A stretch of 64,000 nt of DNA from Paracoccaceae bacterium (GCA_022822495.1 JAJEBQ010000018.1:53306-117305), one strand, 5' to 3'; positions 1 to 8,783 are shown, counted from the stretch's first letter. The notes: generated by a model from the letters alone, not told the origin. Made by a program: numbers and translations.

Positions 1-159
1 AGACGTTACAAAGGCAACAAGCGAGGCATATCTCAACTTGAACACCGCCAGAGCCGACAACAGACAGTCCTGAAGTGTCAACTTGCGGCCGATGATAGGG
101 TCCTCAAGTGGCGGCGTAACCACCTGGTTTTTTTCGATGTCGGCATTGTTACTGCTCAC
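1..159 (-). CDS. N-terminal part of an unrecognised protein (runs off the window)
   Basis: An open frame on the minus strand starts at GTG 159-157 and stays open for 53 codons to the window edge. An in-frame TAA lies four codons upstream, so GTG 159 is the only reasonable start. The beginning reads VSSNNADIEKNQVVTPPLED and is followed by a segment with RKLTLQDCLLSALAVFKLR, which could lead into a hydrophobic or helical region. Local GC is higher than in the neighbouring intergenic DNA, which supports coding. It is divergent from glmU across about 240 bases. I do not recognise the family and only the N-terminus is visible. Confidence 0.5.
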   Translation of the reverse strand, partial: MSSNNADIEKNQVVTPPLEDPIIGRKLTLQDCLLSALAVFKLRYASLVAFVTS

Positions 160-396
160 GGCTCTGACTTAGGCTTGTTCGTGTACTTATCATACCCCAA
201 TCGGGGAGAAAAGCCTACGAAAAAGGAAATTCGGAGATTATCATGAATACGGGGGAATGGACATTAGCGGGAATTACTGGAGAATAACAAGTCTAAAGAA
301 ACAAAATTTTATTTCAAAACTTGGTATATTTTTGAGTATTAATATCACATAACCCCGAGGTAAATACTCGAACAATTTTATTTGCGGGAAATATAA

Positions 397-1722
397 TTGG
401 ATATAGCAACTGTTATATTAGCAGCTGGTAAAGGAACAAGAATGAGATCCAACCAGCCTAAAGTCCTGCATGAATTGGGAGGGTTACCACTCTATTACCA
501 TTCGTTGAGTACGAGCCAAAAAATTCAGCCAAGTAAGACATATTTTGTTACAGACAACGAAAATGAGGCGATCCTAAAGTCACTTAAGTCTTTTGAATTT
601 AGACCAGAAATTGTCGTTCAGGGACAACAGCTTGGAACAGGTCATGCGGTTAAATGTGCTCTTGATAAAATGGATGGGTTTGACGGCTTGGTTTTGATCC
701 TTTATGGGGACACGCCTTTTGTAAAACAGGGCACTTTGGACAGGTTAATCAGCAGTATAACAGACAAGAAACCTATTTGCTTTCTTGGGTTTAATTCACA
801 AAGTCCCGGAAATTATGGTCGTATGGTTCTTGACGAAAATGATTCAATTGCCCGAATTATTGAATACAAGGATTTGCAACCACGTGAAGAAAATATATCC
901 CTATGCAATAGCGGAATCGTTTGTGGTAGGGCATCAATCATAAATAACCTTGTAGCCAAGTTGGATACCCAAAATGCCAGTGGTGAATACTATCTTACTG
1001 ATATTGCTGAATTGGCTAGGAGCGAGGATTTCAATTGTACGGTCACGATTTGTGATGAAGAAGAAACAATCGGTGTAAATACTCAGGAAGATTTGGCCAA
1101 CGCCGAGAAGATTTTCCAAACGGGTAAACGGAAAGAAATGATGGAAAATGGAGTTACACTCCAATCACCTGAAACTACTTATTTTAGTCTGGACACAATA
1201 ATTCACAATAACGTGTTTATCGAACCAAACATATATTTTGGACCTGGCGTAAACATCAGCTCAGGTGTCAGAATACGTTCTTACTCATATTTGGAAAATT
1301 GTACGATTGGGGCCAATTCCGTAATTGGCCCTTTTGCTCGAATTCGAGAAAATACCAACATTGGAGAAAATTGTAAAATTGGCAATTTTGTTGAAATCAA
1401 GAAAACTCAAATAAAGTCAGGAACGAAGATTTCTCATCTATCCTATGTTGGAGATGCTGACATCGGTGAAAATACCAACATAGGAGCTGGAACCATCTTT
1501 TGTAATTATGACGGTATCAGTAAGCACAAATCGACAGTAGGTGATAATTCCTTTATAGGCTCAAATACAATTTTAATATCTCCTGTTAATATTGGTGATG
1601 ATACGATGACTGCAGCTGGATCAGTCATCAACCAAGAAATTCCTGATGGTACTTTGGGAATCTCACGGGTCAAACAAAAAAATATTGTTGGTTATACAAA
1701 ATCCAGATCTAACAAAAAATAG
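397..1722 (+). CDS. glmU: Bifunctional UDP-N-acetylglucosamine pyrophosphorylase / glucosamine-1-phosphate N-acetyltransferase GlmU
   Basis: GlmU makes UDP-GlcNAc from glucosamine-1-phosphate in the cytoplasm, for peptidoglycan and lipopolysaccharide. The N-terminal half (about 1-230) is the uridylyltransferase, with LAAGKGTRM at residues 8-16, QGQQLGTGHA and YGDTPF. The C-terminal half is a left-handed beta-helix with hexapeptide repeats, including the acetyltransferase segment with GNFVEIKKT, SHLSYVGDA and NIGAGTIFCNYDG. At 441 residues it is close to the family's usual 450-460. The start is TTG, preceded by GGGAAATATAA; no ATG fits the conserved N-terminus. glmS follows after 20 bases, so the two probably form an operon for consecutive steps. 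Confidence 0.96.
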   Translation: MDIATVILAAGKGTRMRSNQPKVLHELGGLPLYYHSLSTSQKIQPSKTYFVTDNENEAILKSLKSFEFRPEIVVQGQQLGTGHAVKCALDKMDGFDGLVLILYGDTPFVKQGTLDRLISSITDKKPICFLGFNSQSPGNYGRMVLDENDSIARIIEYKDLQPREENISLCNSGIVCGRASIINNLVAKLDTQNASGEYYLTDIAELARSEDFNCTVTICDEEETIGVNTQEDLANAEKIFQTGKRKEMMENGVTLQSPETTYFSLDTIIHNNVFIEPNIYFGPGVNISSGVRIRSYSYLENCTIGANSVIGPFARIRENTNIGENCKIGNFVEIKKTQIKSGTKISHLSYVGDADIGENTNIGAGTIFCNYDGISKHKSTVGDNSFIGSNTILISPVNIGDDTMTAAGSVINQEIPDGTLGISRVKQKNIVGYTKSRSNKK

Positions 1723-1742
1723 AATTCAAAGAGGCAGTTTCG

Positions 1743-3563
1743 ATGTGTGGTATAATTGGATACTTGGGTAATAATGAGGCCTCCCCCATTCTATTGGAGT
1801 CTCTTAGACGATTGGAATACAGGGGCTACGACAGTGCTGGAATAACGACCATCCATAGGGGTAAGTTACAAACAAGAAAAGCTGCTGGAAGACTAGTCAA
1901 TCTGTCAGACTTGCTTGTAAGGGATCCAATTAGGGGGGCAATTGGGATTGGTCATACCAGATGGGCAACTCATGGCAAGGCAACTGTAAATAACGCGCAT
2001 CCACATAGCTCCAATAATGTATCCGTTGTTCACAATGGGATTATAGAAAACCACAGGGAAATAAAAAAACATCTCATCCTGAAAGGATATAGTTTTGGGT
2101 CTGAAACAGACACCGAAGTTATACCCGTACTTTGTCAGAAGTTTCTTGATCAGGGTTGTTCATATAAAGGCTCAGTTCATAAGACGGTTGATATGCTTAA
2201 AGGCCAGTTTGCTATCTGCTTTCTGTTTGAAAAAAATGATGATTTGATATTTTTAGCCCGTAGAGGATCCCCTCTGGTTATTGGTCATGGTGCATCCACT
2301 ATGTATGTAGCATCAGATGCTCTCGCTTTGGCAGGACTGACCAAAGAAATAACATACCTGGAAGACGGTGATACTGCTGCTGTTTCCCGCAATAAAGCAA
2401 CAATATACAGTAAAGACCACCAGGAAACAAAACGGCCAAAATCTATTGTTTCAATTAATGCCATTGACCTCCATAAAAGGGGCTTCAAACATTTCATGCT
2501 TAAAGAAATACATGAACAACCAAAAGTGCTGGCAAAAGCAATCGAGAATGTTTCTGCTGACAATTGGCTTGCATCAACTTCTGCAAGTTCCTTACCCTTC
2601 AAAGAATTAGAAGGCATTAACCTCTTGGGGTGTGGTACTGCTGCTTACGCTTGCGCAGTAGCTTCCTACTGGTTTGAAAATCTTGCCAAACTTCCTGGTA
2701 GAGCTGAAATTGCTTCGGAGTTTAAATACCGTAATGCAATGATCAAACCAAATGATTTATCAATATTTGTTAGCCAGTCTGGAGAAACGGCTGATACCTT
2801 AGCAGCATTGAGATATGTAATTGACCAACAAGGTCATAATTTATCACTTCTTAATAATTTGATCAGTACTATGGCCAAGGAAGGTACCCATTCGTTACCA
2901 ATTCATGCCGACCTAGAAATTAGTGTCGCTTCAACCAAGGCGTTCACCTGTCAATTAATAGTCTTGCTGGGTCTAGCCTTAGCAATTGGGAAAATCAGAA
3001 ACAAGTTAGAACAGCATGAATACAATGAATTCCAAGAGGTTATTTCACATATACCCGCATTAACAAATATCGTTTTGGGATTAAGCGATGAAGTTCGAAA
3101 AATTGCTCAGTTTATATCCGAATTCCCCAATGCCCTGTTTATCGGAAGGGGACTGATGTACCCAACAGCCTTGGAAGGGGCTCTTAAACTCAAGGAAATT
3201 AGTTACATTCATTCTGAAGGTATGGCAGCGGGTGAGTTAAAACATGGACCAATATCACTTATTGAGAAGTCCTTTCCCACAATCGTTCTTGCTCCAAGTG
3301 ATCACCTATTTGAAAAAACAAAATCCAACATGGTAGAAATTCAATCACGAAATGGACCTATTATCCTACTATCAGATGCTGATGGGGTTGAAGATATAAG
3401 CGGCGAAGTTGATTTCTCCCTAACCTTACCAAAGGTTCATTCGTTGGTGGCGCCAATAATTTATTCAATTCCTCTACAACTACTTGCATACCATACAGGA
3501 GTAATAAAAGGATTGGATGTTGATAACCCAAGGCACTTGGCGAAATCTGTTACGGTAGAGTAG
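1743..3563 (+). CDS. glmS: Glutamine--fructose-6-phosphate aminotransferase (isomerizing) GlmS
   Basis: GlmS converts fructose-6-phosphate and glutamine into glucosamine-6-phosphate, the first step toward UDP-GlcNAc. The protein starts MCGIIGYLG, where Cys2 becomes the N-terminal nucleophile after Met removal. The class II glutaminase domain (about 1-235) includes RWATHGK and HNGIIENH. Two SIS sugar-isomerase domains follow, with GCGTAAYA, SQSGETADTLAA and the SEGMAAGELKHGPISLI segment. The C-terminus ends DNPRHLAKSVTVE, as usual. At 606 residues it is full length. It sits 20 bases after glmU. No glmS ribozyme-like leader is apparent in the short spacer. Confidence 0.97.
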   Translation: MCGIIGYLGNNEASPILLESLRRLEYRGYDSAGITTIHRGKLQTRKAAGRLVNLSDLLVRDPIRGAIGIGHTRWATHGKATVNNAHPHSSNNVSVVHNGIIENHREIKKHLILKGYSFGSETDTEVIPVLCQKFLDQGCSYKGSVHKTVDMLKGQFAICFLFEKNDDLIFLARRGSPLVIGHGASTMYVASDALALAGLTKEITYLEDGDTAAVSRNKATIYSKDHQETKRPKSIVSINAIDLHKRGFKHFMLKEIHEQPKVLAKAIENVSADNWLASTSASSLPFKELEGINLLGCGTAAYACAVASYWFENLAKLPGRAEIASEFKYRNAMIKPNDLSIFVSQSGETADTLAALRYVIDQQGHNLSLLNNLISTMAKEGTHSLPIHADLEISVASTKAFTCQLIVLLGLALAIGKIRNKLEQHEYNEFQEVISHIPALTNIVLGLSDEVRKIAQFISEFPNALFIGRGLMYPTALEGALKLKEISYIHSEGMAAGELKHGPISLIEKSFPTIVLAPSDHLFEKTKSNMVEIQSRNGPIILLSDADGVEDISGEVDFSLTLPKVHSLVAPIIYSIPLQLLAYHTGVIKGLDVDNPRHLAKSVTVE

Positions 3564-3671
3564 AGGTTTAGGTAAGTTAGAATTTGAAAAGTGATTATTA
3601 TCATACATTGAGATATTGCCCCTTACGAAGTAGTTATTTTTTTCTCTTTCGTCTTCTCTAGTCTGGAGGCG

Positions 3672-4191
3672 GTGCAGAAGTTGAACAGCTCCATCGCTCC
3701 CAATACGCTAGTGGGGATCCGTAGAAGTAAGCGGTTACATCAAGCTTGTGGGTACAGTCTGCATGGGGTAATCACCACTATCAATACAATGCCGAGACAG
3801 AAGTGTTGGCCTGTTATCGTGAGTTATGGCGTATTGAGGAAAGTTTCCGATGGTAAAGACTGACCTCTGTATTTGTCCGATCTTCCATTGGACGGTTCCC
3901 CGTATCAAGGCGCGTATGGCCATGTGTTTTATGGCGTTCAGTCTAGTTCATTTTCTTGGCCATCGCCTGTCGGGTAGCAAGAACTGCTTATCACCGGAAC
4001 GAATTCAGGAAGCGTTACTTAACTGGCCGTGTACGATTTTGCGTGATGAGAAAACGGACAAGCGTTATGTGTTGTCCACCAAGCCCACGAAGGAAGTTGA
4101 GAGCATGTACAAGGCGACAGGTGTCACGATGGCAACCACAACGGATAGGTTGGAGAAAGGCAGGAGTAGAGGTAAGGGTGTGACGACATAA
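3672..4191 (+). pseudogene. Decayed IS4/IS1634-type transposase remnant
   Basis: Three reading frames together spell the C-terminal half of a DDE transposase. One frame gives LHGVITTI near 3750-3785. A second gives CYRELWRIEESFR at about 3810-3850 and then reaches a stop. A third, from 3850, gives MVKTDLCICPIFHWTVPRIK followed by AMCFMAFSLVHFL. The order RELW-RIEESFR-HW-RI-CFMAF is the YREK-like region seen in IS1634/IS4-group transposases. At least two frameshifts and the lack of an N-terminal half make it non-functional. It borders the restriction-modification pair and may mark how that pair arrived. No clean terminal repeats were found by eye. Confidence 0.75.
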
Positions 4192-4193
4192 TC

Positions 4194-4225
4194 AAAGGCT
4201 ATCTGAACGTTCGAAAACAGCCTTT
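4194..4225. repeat. Short hairpin at the end of the transposase remnant
   Basis: AAAGGCT (4194-4200) pairs with AGCCTTT (4219-4225) around an 18-base loop that itself contains the palindrome GAACGTTC. It follows the transposase stop directly. It may be a leftover of the element's end or a weak terminator; no T-run follows. Confidence 0.35.
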
Positions 4226-4464
4226 GTTGTGCCTACGTCAAAAGACGGAGTCCCCCAACCGTAGATGTTTCAACGCCTAAAGTGCCAAAGTTGGGAAAAA
4301 GTTGCAATTTTGAGGGCAATATGGGATTAATAATCCGAAAGTTGGAGACAAGAAATTTAAAAATGATGTTCTTGGGCTCCCTTTACTTACTTATGTGTGC
4401 ATGATGAATTTTGATTCTGCATATAAAATGACATAGCAAAAAAATACCTGATACAAAGAACTTT

Positions 4465-5232
4465 ATGTACGACAGTCATGATTTTAAAATTCCAAAGCAA
4501 TCAAGCGATTACGTAGAATGCTCAACCTTTATTATCAAGCAAATAGAATTGATAATAACTGACGCAATAGAGTCTAGACGAAACAGAATCTTGATAAACA
4601 CCAATCTTAAGCATGGTCTGCCCATGGAAAATATTAATAAGATAGCAGGACCGTTCGTAGAAGCGTGGACTGGCGAGGTTTTCAGTGATGTGATTGAAGA
4701 CGAGAAAAATATTTACAATCTTATAAATGTTGAAATAGGAAATCGTCTGAATTTTTCCGATATTACTCTTCAGTTCTACCGATCGCGTAAAAATTCCAGT
4801 TCTGTCACTAGCCAAATTGATGTCAAAGCGACTAGCAAAGATATCAAAAACAGCGGCAAATCACCAAATATAACATCGTTTGCTAGAATACGAACAGAAT
4901 ACATTAAAGAACCGGATCTAATTTTTGTTATCTTATCAATCAAACACAGAGTTTATAGTTCCAAGGACGAAGTAAGTAAATTAATGATGGGTGTGATGGA
5001 AATAGTCGATTTTAAAGCCTATGACCTCAAACATATTTCCGAGGAAGACTTAAGTTACAATCCTGCTTTAGGTACAGGTCAGATACAAATTAGAGATATT
5101 CATTATGTCAGTTTAACACCTAGAACTACATGGGAATTCTGTCAACTTCTGGACCAAAAATTTATCGCTTCAAAGAAGGGGTATAGCGAGTGGCTGGAAT
5201 ATGCAAAAAGTAAAGAGTGGATAAAAAGATGA
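4465..5232 (+). CDS. Probable type II restriction endonuclease
   Basis: This 255-residue protein is encoded directly upstream of, and overlapping, a DNA methyltransferase gene; that arrangement is the main reason for the call. Residues about 92-125 contain SDITLQFYRS followed by SQIDVKATS. This fits the acidic-X-Lys core of PD-(D/E)XK nucleases (Asp, then Asp-Val-Lys). A later hydrophobic strand, EPDLIFVILSIKH, is typical of the fold's core. No signal peptide or membrane segment is visible. The recognition site cannot be inferred from sequence. Base composition is as AT-rich as the surroundings. Alternatives such as a regulatory or DNA-binding partner are less likely given the nuclease-like motif. 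Confidence 0.75.
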   Translation: MYDSHDFKIPKQSSDYVECSTFIIKQIELIITDAIESRRNRILINTNLKHGLPMENINKIAGPFVEAWTGEVFSDVIEDEKNIYNLINVEIGNRLNFSDITLQFYRSRKNSSSVTSQIDVKATSKDIKNSGKSPNITSFARIRTEYIKEPDLIFVILSIKHRVYSSKDEVSKLMMGVMEIVDFKAYDLKHISEEDLSYNPALGTGQIQIRDIHYVSLTPRTTWEFCQLLDQKFIASKKGYSEWLEYAKSKEWIKR

Positions 5233-6221
5233 CCGAGCAGAAGACCATACAAACTAACTCCATTAAGTGGCTGAAAGAATGCTCCTCGAACACCTTTGAT
5301 CTTATCATTGCTGATCCCCCCTATAATGTTGGCAAAGACTATGAAACAATGGTCGACAGCATCAATAAAAAAGAATATTTGGAATTTTTGAATGAGTGGA
5401 CTTCCGAAGCGGTAAGAACTTTAAAACCATTTGGAACTATTTATACGTTCATGGGATTTCGGTTTATATCATATTTGTACGATATACTTGAGAACCGATG
5501 CGGGTTATATTTTAACTCTTGGATCAGTTGGTATTATACTCAGGGTCAGGGAAAACGTCGTGGTTTTTCACCCCGCCATGATGATATTTTGATGTTTACC
5601 AAGCATCCAAAGAAATATACATTTAACCTGGATAATATCCGTGTTCCACAAAAGACCTATCGGAGTATCAATAATATGCGCGGAGCGAACCCGGGAGATG
5701 TCTGGGAATTTTCTCACATTCATTATTGTCAGGGAAATAGGCAAGACCATCCCACACAAAAACCGGAAGGCTTAATAGAAAGAATGGTTCTAGCTTCTTC
5801 TTGCGAAGGTGACGATGTCCTCGACCCATTTTCTGGAAGCGGAACAACTCTCCGCGTTTGCCAACAACTTAACCGTAATTGTCTTGGTTTGGAAATGAAC
5901 CCGAACTATGTGGATATGACAAAAAAGCGCCTAGCCCAACCTTTCCATGGCTTTGATAGTATTGATCCAAGAATGAAGCGTGTTCCCTTGGACTTAAGTG
6001 ACGAAGCCATTAGGAATGAATATGTTGCAAACCATAAAAGATGGTTTCTGAAAAATCATGAAAGCAAAATTGAGGAGTTTGAAAAAGAAGTATCTCGTAT
6101 TTATGGAAAAATTAAGGTCGAAAGAAGAAAGTTGTCTCGACCAACTCGTCAAAATAAAGATCTTTTCGCCTCTTTAGATTATCCCTTTCAGCAAAATGAC
6201 AAAGTACACACGCCACTATGA
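5229..6221 (+). CDS. Type II DNA methyltransferase, beta class (N6-adenine or N4-cytosine)
   Basis: This enzyme transfers a methyl group from SAM to an exocyclic amino group in DNA, protecting the host from the upstream nuclease. Motif order is that of beta-class enzymes: the catalytic LIIADPPYNVGKDY comes early (about residues 22-35), and the SAM-binding DVLDPFSGSGTTLRV comes late with HPTQKPEGLIERM just before it. A C-terminal extension of about 90 residues is charged and may contribute to target recognition. ATG 5229 overlaps the nuclease stop (ATGA). GTG 5217 is an alternative in-frame start giving four more residues. DPPY occurs in both N6-adenine and N4-cytosine enzymes, so the modified base is open. 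The pair lies between mobile-element and decayed-gene debris. Confidence 0.92.
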   Translation: MTEQKTIQTNSIKWLKECSSNTFDLIIADPPYNVGKDYETMVDSINKKEYLEFLNEWTSEAVRTLKPFGTIYTFMGFRFISYLYDILENRCGLYFNSWISWYYTQGQGKRRGFSPRHDDILMFTKHPKKYTFNLDNIRVPQKTYRSINNMRGANPGDVWEFSHIHYCQGNRQDHPTQKPEGLIERMVLASSCEGDDVLDPFSGSGTTLRVCQQLNRNCLGLEMNPNYVDMTKKRLAQPFHGFDSIDPRMKRVPLDLSDEAIRNEYVANHKRWFLKNHESKIEEFEKEVSRIYGKIKVERRKLSRPTRQNKDLFASLDYPFQQNDKVHTPL

Positions 6222-6283
6222 CCAGTCAATCTCCCCAGTCAGTTTGAGAACGATAAAGACCATGGCTAACATTTCAGGATAAC

Positions 6284-6860
6284 CTATCCATTATTGCCGA
6301 TATTTATGCGTTTCTTTTGGGAATATTCAGTCTTCCTTTTTATCATCTTAGTCGTAAGCAATTCTGCTTTATGATCGGTTTCAAGTGTTCTGAATCTGAT
6401 TACATCTGTGGAACTCTCTCTTGATATAAACAGCGTATCGGGGAATTCTTCTGAAAATATTTTATTGTAGCATTTTGCATCAAAACCTTTATCAGATTTG
6501 TCTACTTTTCCTTCACAAAAAATGATCCTGTGCAAAACCACCAACCAAATCATCTAGTGTAACCTCGTATATATTGGCCCAGAAAGCACGGTTTGGATGA
6601 CTTGGTTTAATCAAAACAAAGTTGTCGAAGTTTCGGTTGGAAAAATCTGGAAACATAACATTGTTGCGGTTCACGTAATAGATCCGATAAGCTTCTTGCA
6701 CTCATTTGATCAAGTGTGTAGCGATCCTCCAATTGAGTTGTTGCTACAAGCACATTGGGGATGACGATGATCAATCGCTGCTGAGGAATGTGGGGACTTC
6801 ATGTTCATCAAGTGAATTGTACAAAACCGCGAGCATGGGAGTCTTTTGTATTGAAAGTTA
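6284..6860 (-). pseudogene. Decayed OLD-family ATPase/TOPRIM nuclease fragment
   Basis: Minus-strand frames here carry pieces of a C-terminal OLD-like protein. From about 6701 one reads PSHPNRAFWANIYEVTLDD and then stops. A shifted frame continues with HRIIFCEGKVDKSDKGFD and FPDTLFISRESSTDV. The FCEG strand followed by Asp-rich and Ser/Asp stretches resembles the TOPRIM domain of overcoming-lysogenization-defect nucleases. Further upstream (about 6740-6860) frames with LAVLYNSLDEHE and IPNVLVATTQLED resemble the end of an ABC-type ATPase domain, broken by stops and shifts. OLD nucleases take part in phage defence, so this looks like a dead neighbour of the restriction-modification pair. The exact family is inferred from short motifs. 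Confidence 0.5.
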
Positions 6861-7048
6861 TTATCTGGATCAATACTGATTTTTCATGAATTTTCCACGT
6901 TATTACTGGTAATAGAAAACTGGTTGTTTCAAAAGCTGTAACCCTATCCCAAATTAATTCTTCTATGTACCTATAAAAAAAATTATAACAATTCTGTTAT
7001 TTCCTACCATATTTTAAATTAGTTATATATTATACCGTTTTCCCCTTT
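6861..7048. other. Non-coding AT-rich spacer
   Basis: Very AT-rich sequence with stops in all frames. I see no gene, clear promoter or repeat in this segment. Confidence 0.5.
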
Positions 7049-7115
7049 AGGACTATCCTGACTTTGGAGGTTGGATCACGATTGCGAAAATAACCTCCGA
7101 GTCAGGACTATCCTG
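7049..7115. repeat. Long imperfect inverted repeat with embedded direct repeats
   Basis: CCTGACTTTGGAGGTT (7057-7072) is mirrored by AACCTCCGAGTCAGG (7092-7106) with one mismatch/bulge and a 19-base loop. Each arm also carries the near-palindrome AGGACTATCCTG (7049-7060 and 7104-7115), so the pairing extends to about 24 bases per arm. The structure lies between the znuC stop on the minus strand and the decayed island. It could terminate the GPP34-znuC transcript, or be the end of a small non-autonomous element. Confidence 0.65.
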
Positions 7116-7157
7116 TCTGTCTATACATCCACCCCTTAAACCTCACGACTCAAGCAC

Positions 7158-7241
7158 ATGGTGAAACGTTATTTTGGAAATTGGGTCGTGCCGTTTTATG
7201 ACACCAAACTGGATCGTGAAATAGAAAAGGGAGACACTTAA
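7158..7241 (+). other. 27-codon open frame, possible gene scrap
   Basis: ATG 7158 opens MVKRYFGNWVVPFYD and continues to a TAA at 7239-7241 for 27 codons in all. The composition (aromatic and charged residues with a sensible pattern) looks protein-like. There is no Shine-Dalgarno sequence and an in-frame stop lies seven codons upstream. It is more likely a remnant of a lost gene than an expressed peptide. I do not recognise it. Confidence 0.2.
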
Positions 7242-7262
7242 ATTGGTTTCGGGGGTCAATTC

Positions 7263-7979
7263 TTATGTAATGTCGTGCGTATGATCGTGCCTGTGGGGGT
7301 AATAGGCCAATTCCTTTTGTGGAAATCTGCCAAAAAGTTTGATAAAATTCTCATCTGCAAAAATTGATTTAGGTTTGCCCTGACAGCAGATATGCCCATT
7401 CAAACAGATCACACGGTTTGAAAATGATGAAACCACATGGAGTTCATGGCTTACCATGACAATGGCACAGTTGGTCCTTGTACGATAAGCGTTAACCAAA
7501 CGATAAAATCGCTCTTCCCCGTCTGAATCCATCCCCTGGATTGGTTCATCCATGACAAGTATGTTTGGCTCAGTCAAGAGGGCCCGTGTGTATAATACAC
7601 GTTGGGTTTGACCTCCTGACAACCCCAACATTGGTACATGCATCAAATGCGTTATACCCGTTTCCTCTGCAATTTCGTAGATTTTTTTCTTGGGAAATTT
7701 CTGACCCAAATTAAGAAAGCAATGAACATCAATTGGGATTGTATCATTGATATTCAGTTTTTGAGGAATATAGCCAATTCGCAAATCCTTAGCTCGGGTG
7801 ATTTTCCCTTTTGAAGGGTTCAAGGCACCTAGCAATAATTTCAGGATTGTTGTTTTACCGGCACCGTTAGGACCAATTATGTTTAGAAAAACACCTGGCT
7901 CCACACCGAAAGAAATATCCTCCAAAACCTGCCTGCCAGGATGAGAGAAATACACACCTTCAAAGTTGACTAAAGTCAT
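7263..7979 (-). CDS. znuC: Zinc ABC transporter ATP-binding protein ZnuC
   Basis: ZnuC powers high-affinity zinc import through ZnuB with the binding protein ZnuA. Walker A is GPNGAGKTT (about residues 36-44), the signature is LSGGQTQRVLYTRALL, Walker B is NILVMDEP and the H-loop is VMVSHELH. The C-terminus is histidine-rich (YPHRHDHTHDIT), as is common in this zinc-specific branch. At 238 residues it is a normal length. Unusually, no znuB, znuA or zur lies nearby: downstream is the inverted repeat and decayed DNA, and upstream, 84 bases away on the same strand, is a GPP34 gene. The permease would have to be encoded elsewhere or has been lost with the island. Confidence 0.9.
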   Translation of the reverse strand: MTLVNFEGVYFSHPGRQVLEDISFGVEPGVFLNIIGPNGAGKTTILKLLLGALNPSKGKITRAKDLRIGYIPQKLNINDTIPIDVHCFLNLGQKFPKKKIYEIAEETGITHLMHVPMLGLSGGQTQRVLYTRALLTEPNILVMDEPIQGMDSDGEERFYRLVNAYRTRTNCAIVMVSHELHVVSSFSNRVICLNGHICCQGKPKSIFADENFIKLFGRFPQKELAYYPHRHDHTHDIT

Positions 7980-8063
7980 AATGGCTCAACATACAAAACG
8001 ATTATAGCGTTCCTAACGCACCCGCCTGATTATGGAGTTAATCAGGTATTTAATTGTACAGGC

Positions 8064-8735
8064 TTAAAACGGGGGATGCAAAGCCAATGCCAGCGAAGCT
8101 TCAATATCACGGACAGAATTGGTTACAGCTCTTCCCAAAAGGTCCATATTCCTGATTTGTTTGATTCTACCCAGACACTTTCTATGTTCATTTTCAGATA
8201 AGATGTGCTTGAATATACCACTTGCCTCAACCAGGCTGATAATAACGATATCTCGAGGACCAGGTAATTTATCGCTAAACAAAAGATCCATTATCCTGAG
8301 TTTGACTTCCTGCTCTACTTTACCATCGATAACAGGGTATCTTCTTGTTCTGAACACCCATAAAAAACTATCATCAACCTTTTCTAGAATTTTCTTTTCA
8401 ACCAGTCTGTTCAAAGCCAACTTTCTTATTTCATCGGCATTAAGAGCACATTTTTCGACCCAAAACTTGGCATTATGATCCTCTTTTGATTCTACGATCG
8501 TAGCCAAGGTCGGATCCAGCATTTCATCACCTGTTGGAGTTTTGTCAATGACAATGAGTTTTTCTAAATCGGTATCTATCTTGTTCCTTAGGGCAAGTTC
8601 CATTAACACCGCTCCTGAAAGCACACATCGCATGGACAGTTCTGGGACATGGAGGACTTTACCATCTTCATCCTCCAGGATCATGAGCATTATTTCTTCT
8701 GGAAACGTTAACATTGAAACCCTATCGTTTTTCAA
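8064..8735 (-). CDS. GPP34 (GOLPH3/Vps74-like) domain protein
   Basis: This 223-residue cytoplasmic protein matches the GPP34 family, best known from eukaryotic GOLPH3/Vps74, which bind phosphoinositides and glycosyltransferases at the Golgi. The family also occurs in bacteria with unknown function. Recognisable landmarks in order are FPEEIMLMILEDEDGK, LSGAVLMELALRNKID, DKTPTGDEMLD, LALNRLVEKKIL and FLWVFRTRRYPV followed by EQEVKLRIMDLLFSD. The TTG at 8735 or the ATG at 8714 could be the start. It is co-directional with znuC and probably co-transcribed. A role in envelope lipid or glycosyltransferase organisation is only an analogy. Confidence 0.8.
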   Translation of the reverse strand: MKNDRVSMLTFPEEIMLMILEDEDGKVLHVPELSMRCVLSGAVLMELALRNKIDTDLEKLIVIDKTPTGDEMLDPTLATIVESKEDHNAKFWVEKCALNADEIRKLALNRLVEKKILEKVDDSFLWVFRTRRYPVIDGKVEQEVKLRIMDLLFSDKLPGPRDIVIISLVEASGIFKHILSENEHRKCLGRIKQIRNMDLLGRAVTNSVRDIEASLALALHPPF

Positions 8736-8765
8736 ATTGATTTTTTGATACCTAGAAGTGCTATT

Positions 8766-8783
8766 GTAATGTTATAAAAGTGA
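8766..8783. promoter_or_regulatory. Possible Zur half-site
   Basis: GTAATGTTATAAAAGTGA upstream of the GPP34-znuC unit resembles one half of the GTAATGTTATAACATTAC-type palindromes bound by the zinc repressor Zur in alphaproteobacteria. The right half is poor (TAAAAGTGA against TAACATTAC). The location, about 30 bases ahead of the first gene of a znuC unit, is what makes it worth recording. Confidence 0.2.

Noticed and set aside
1560..1760. glmS-type ribozyme/riboswitch ahead of glmS
   Set aside because: The glmU-glmS spacer is only 20 bases, and the ribozyme is a Gram-positive feature.
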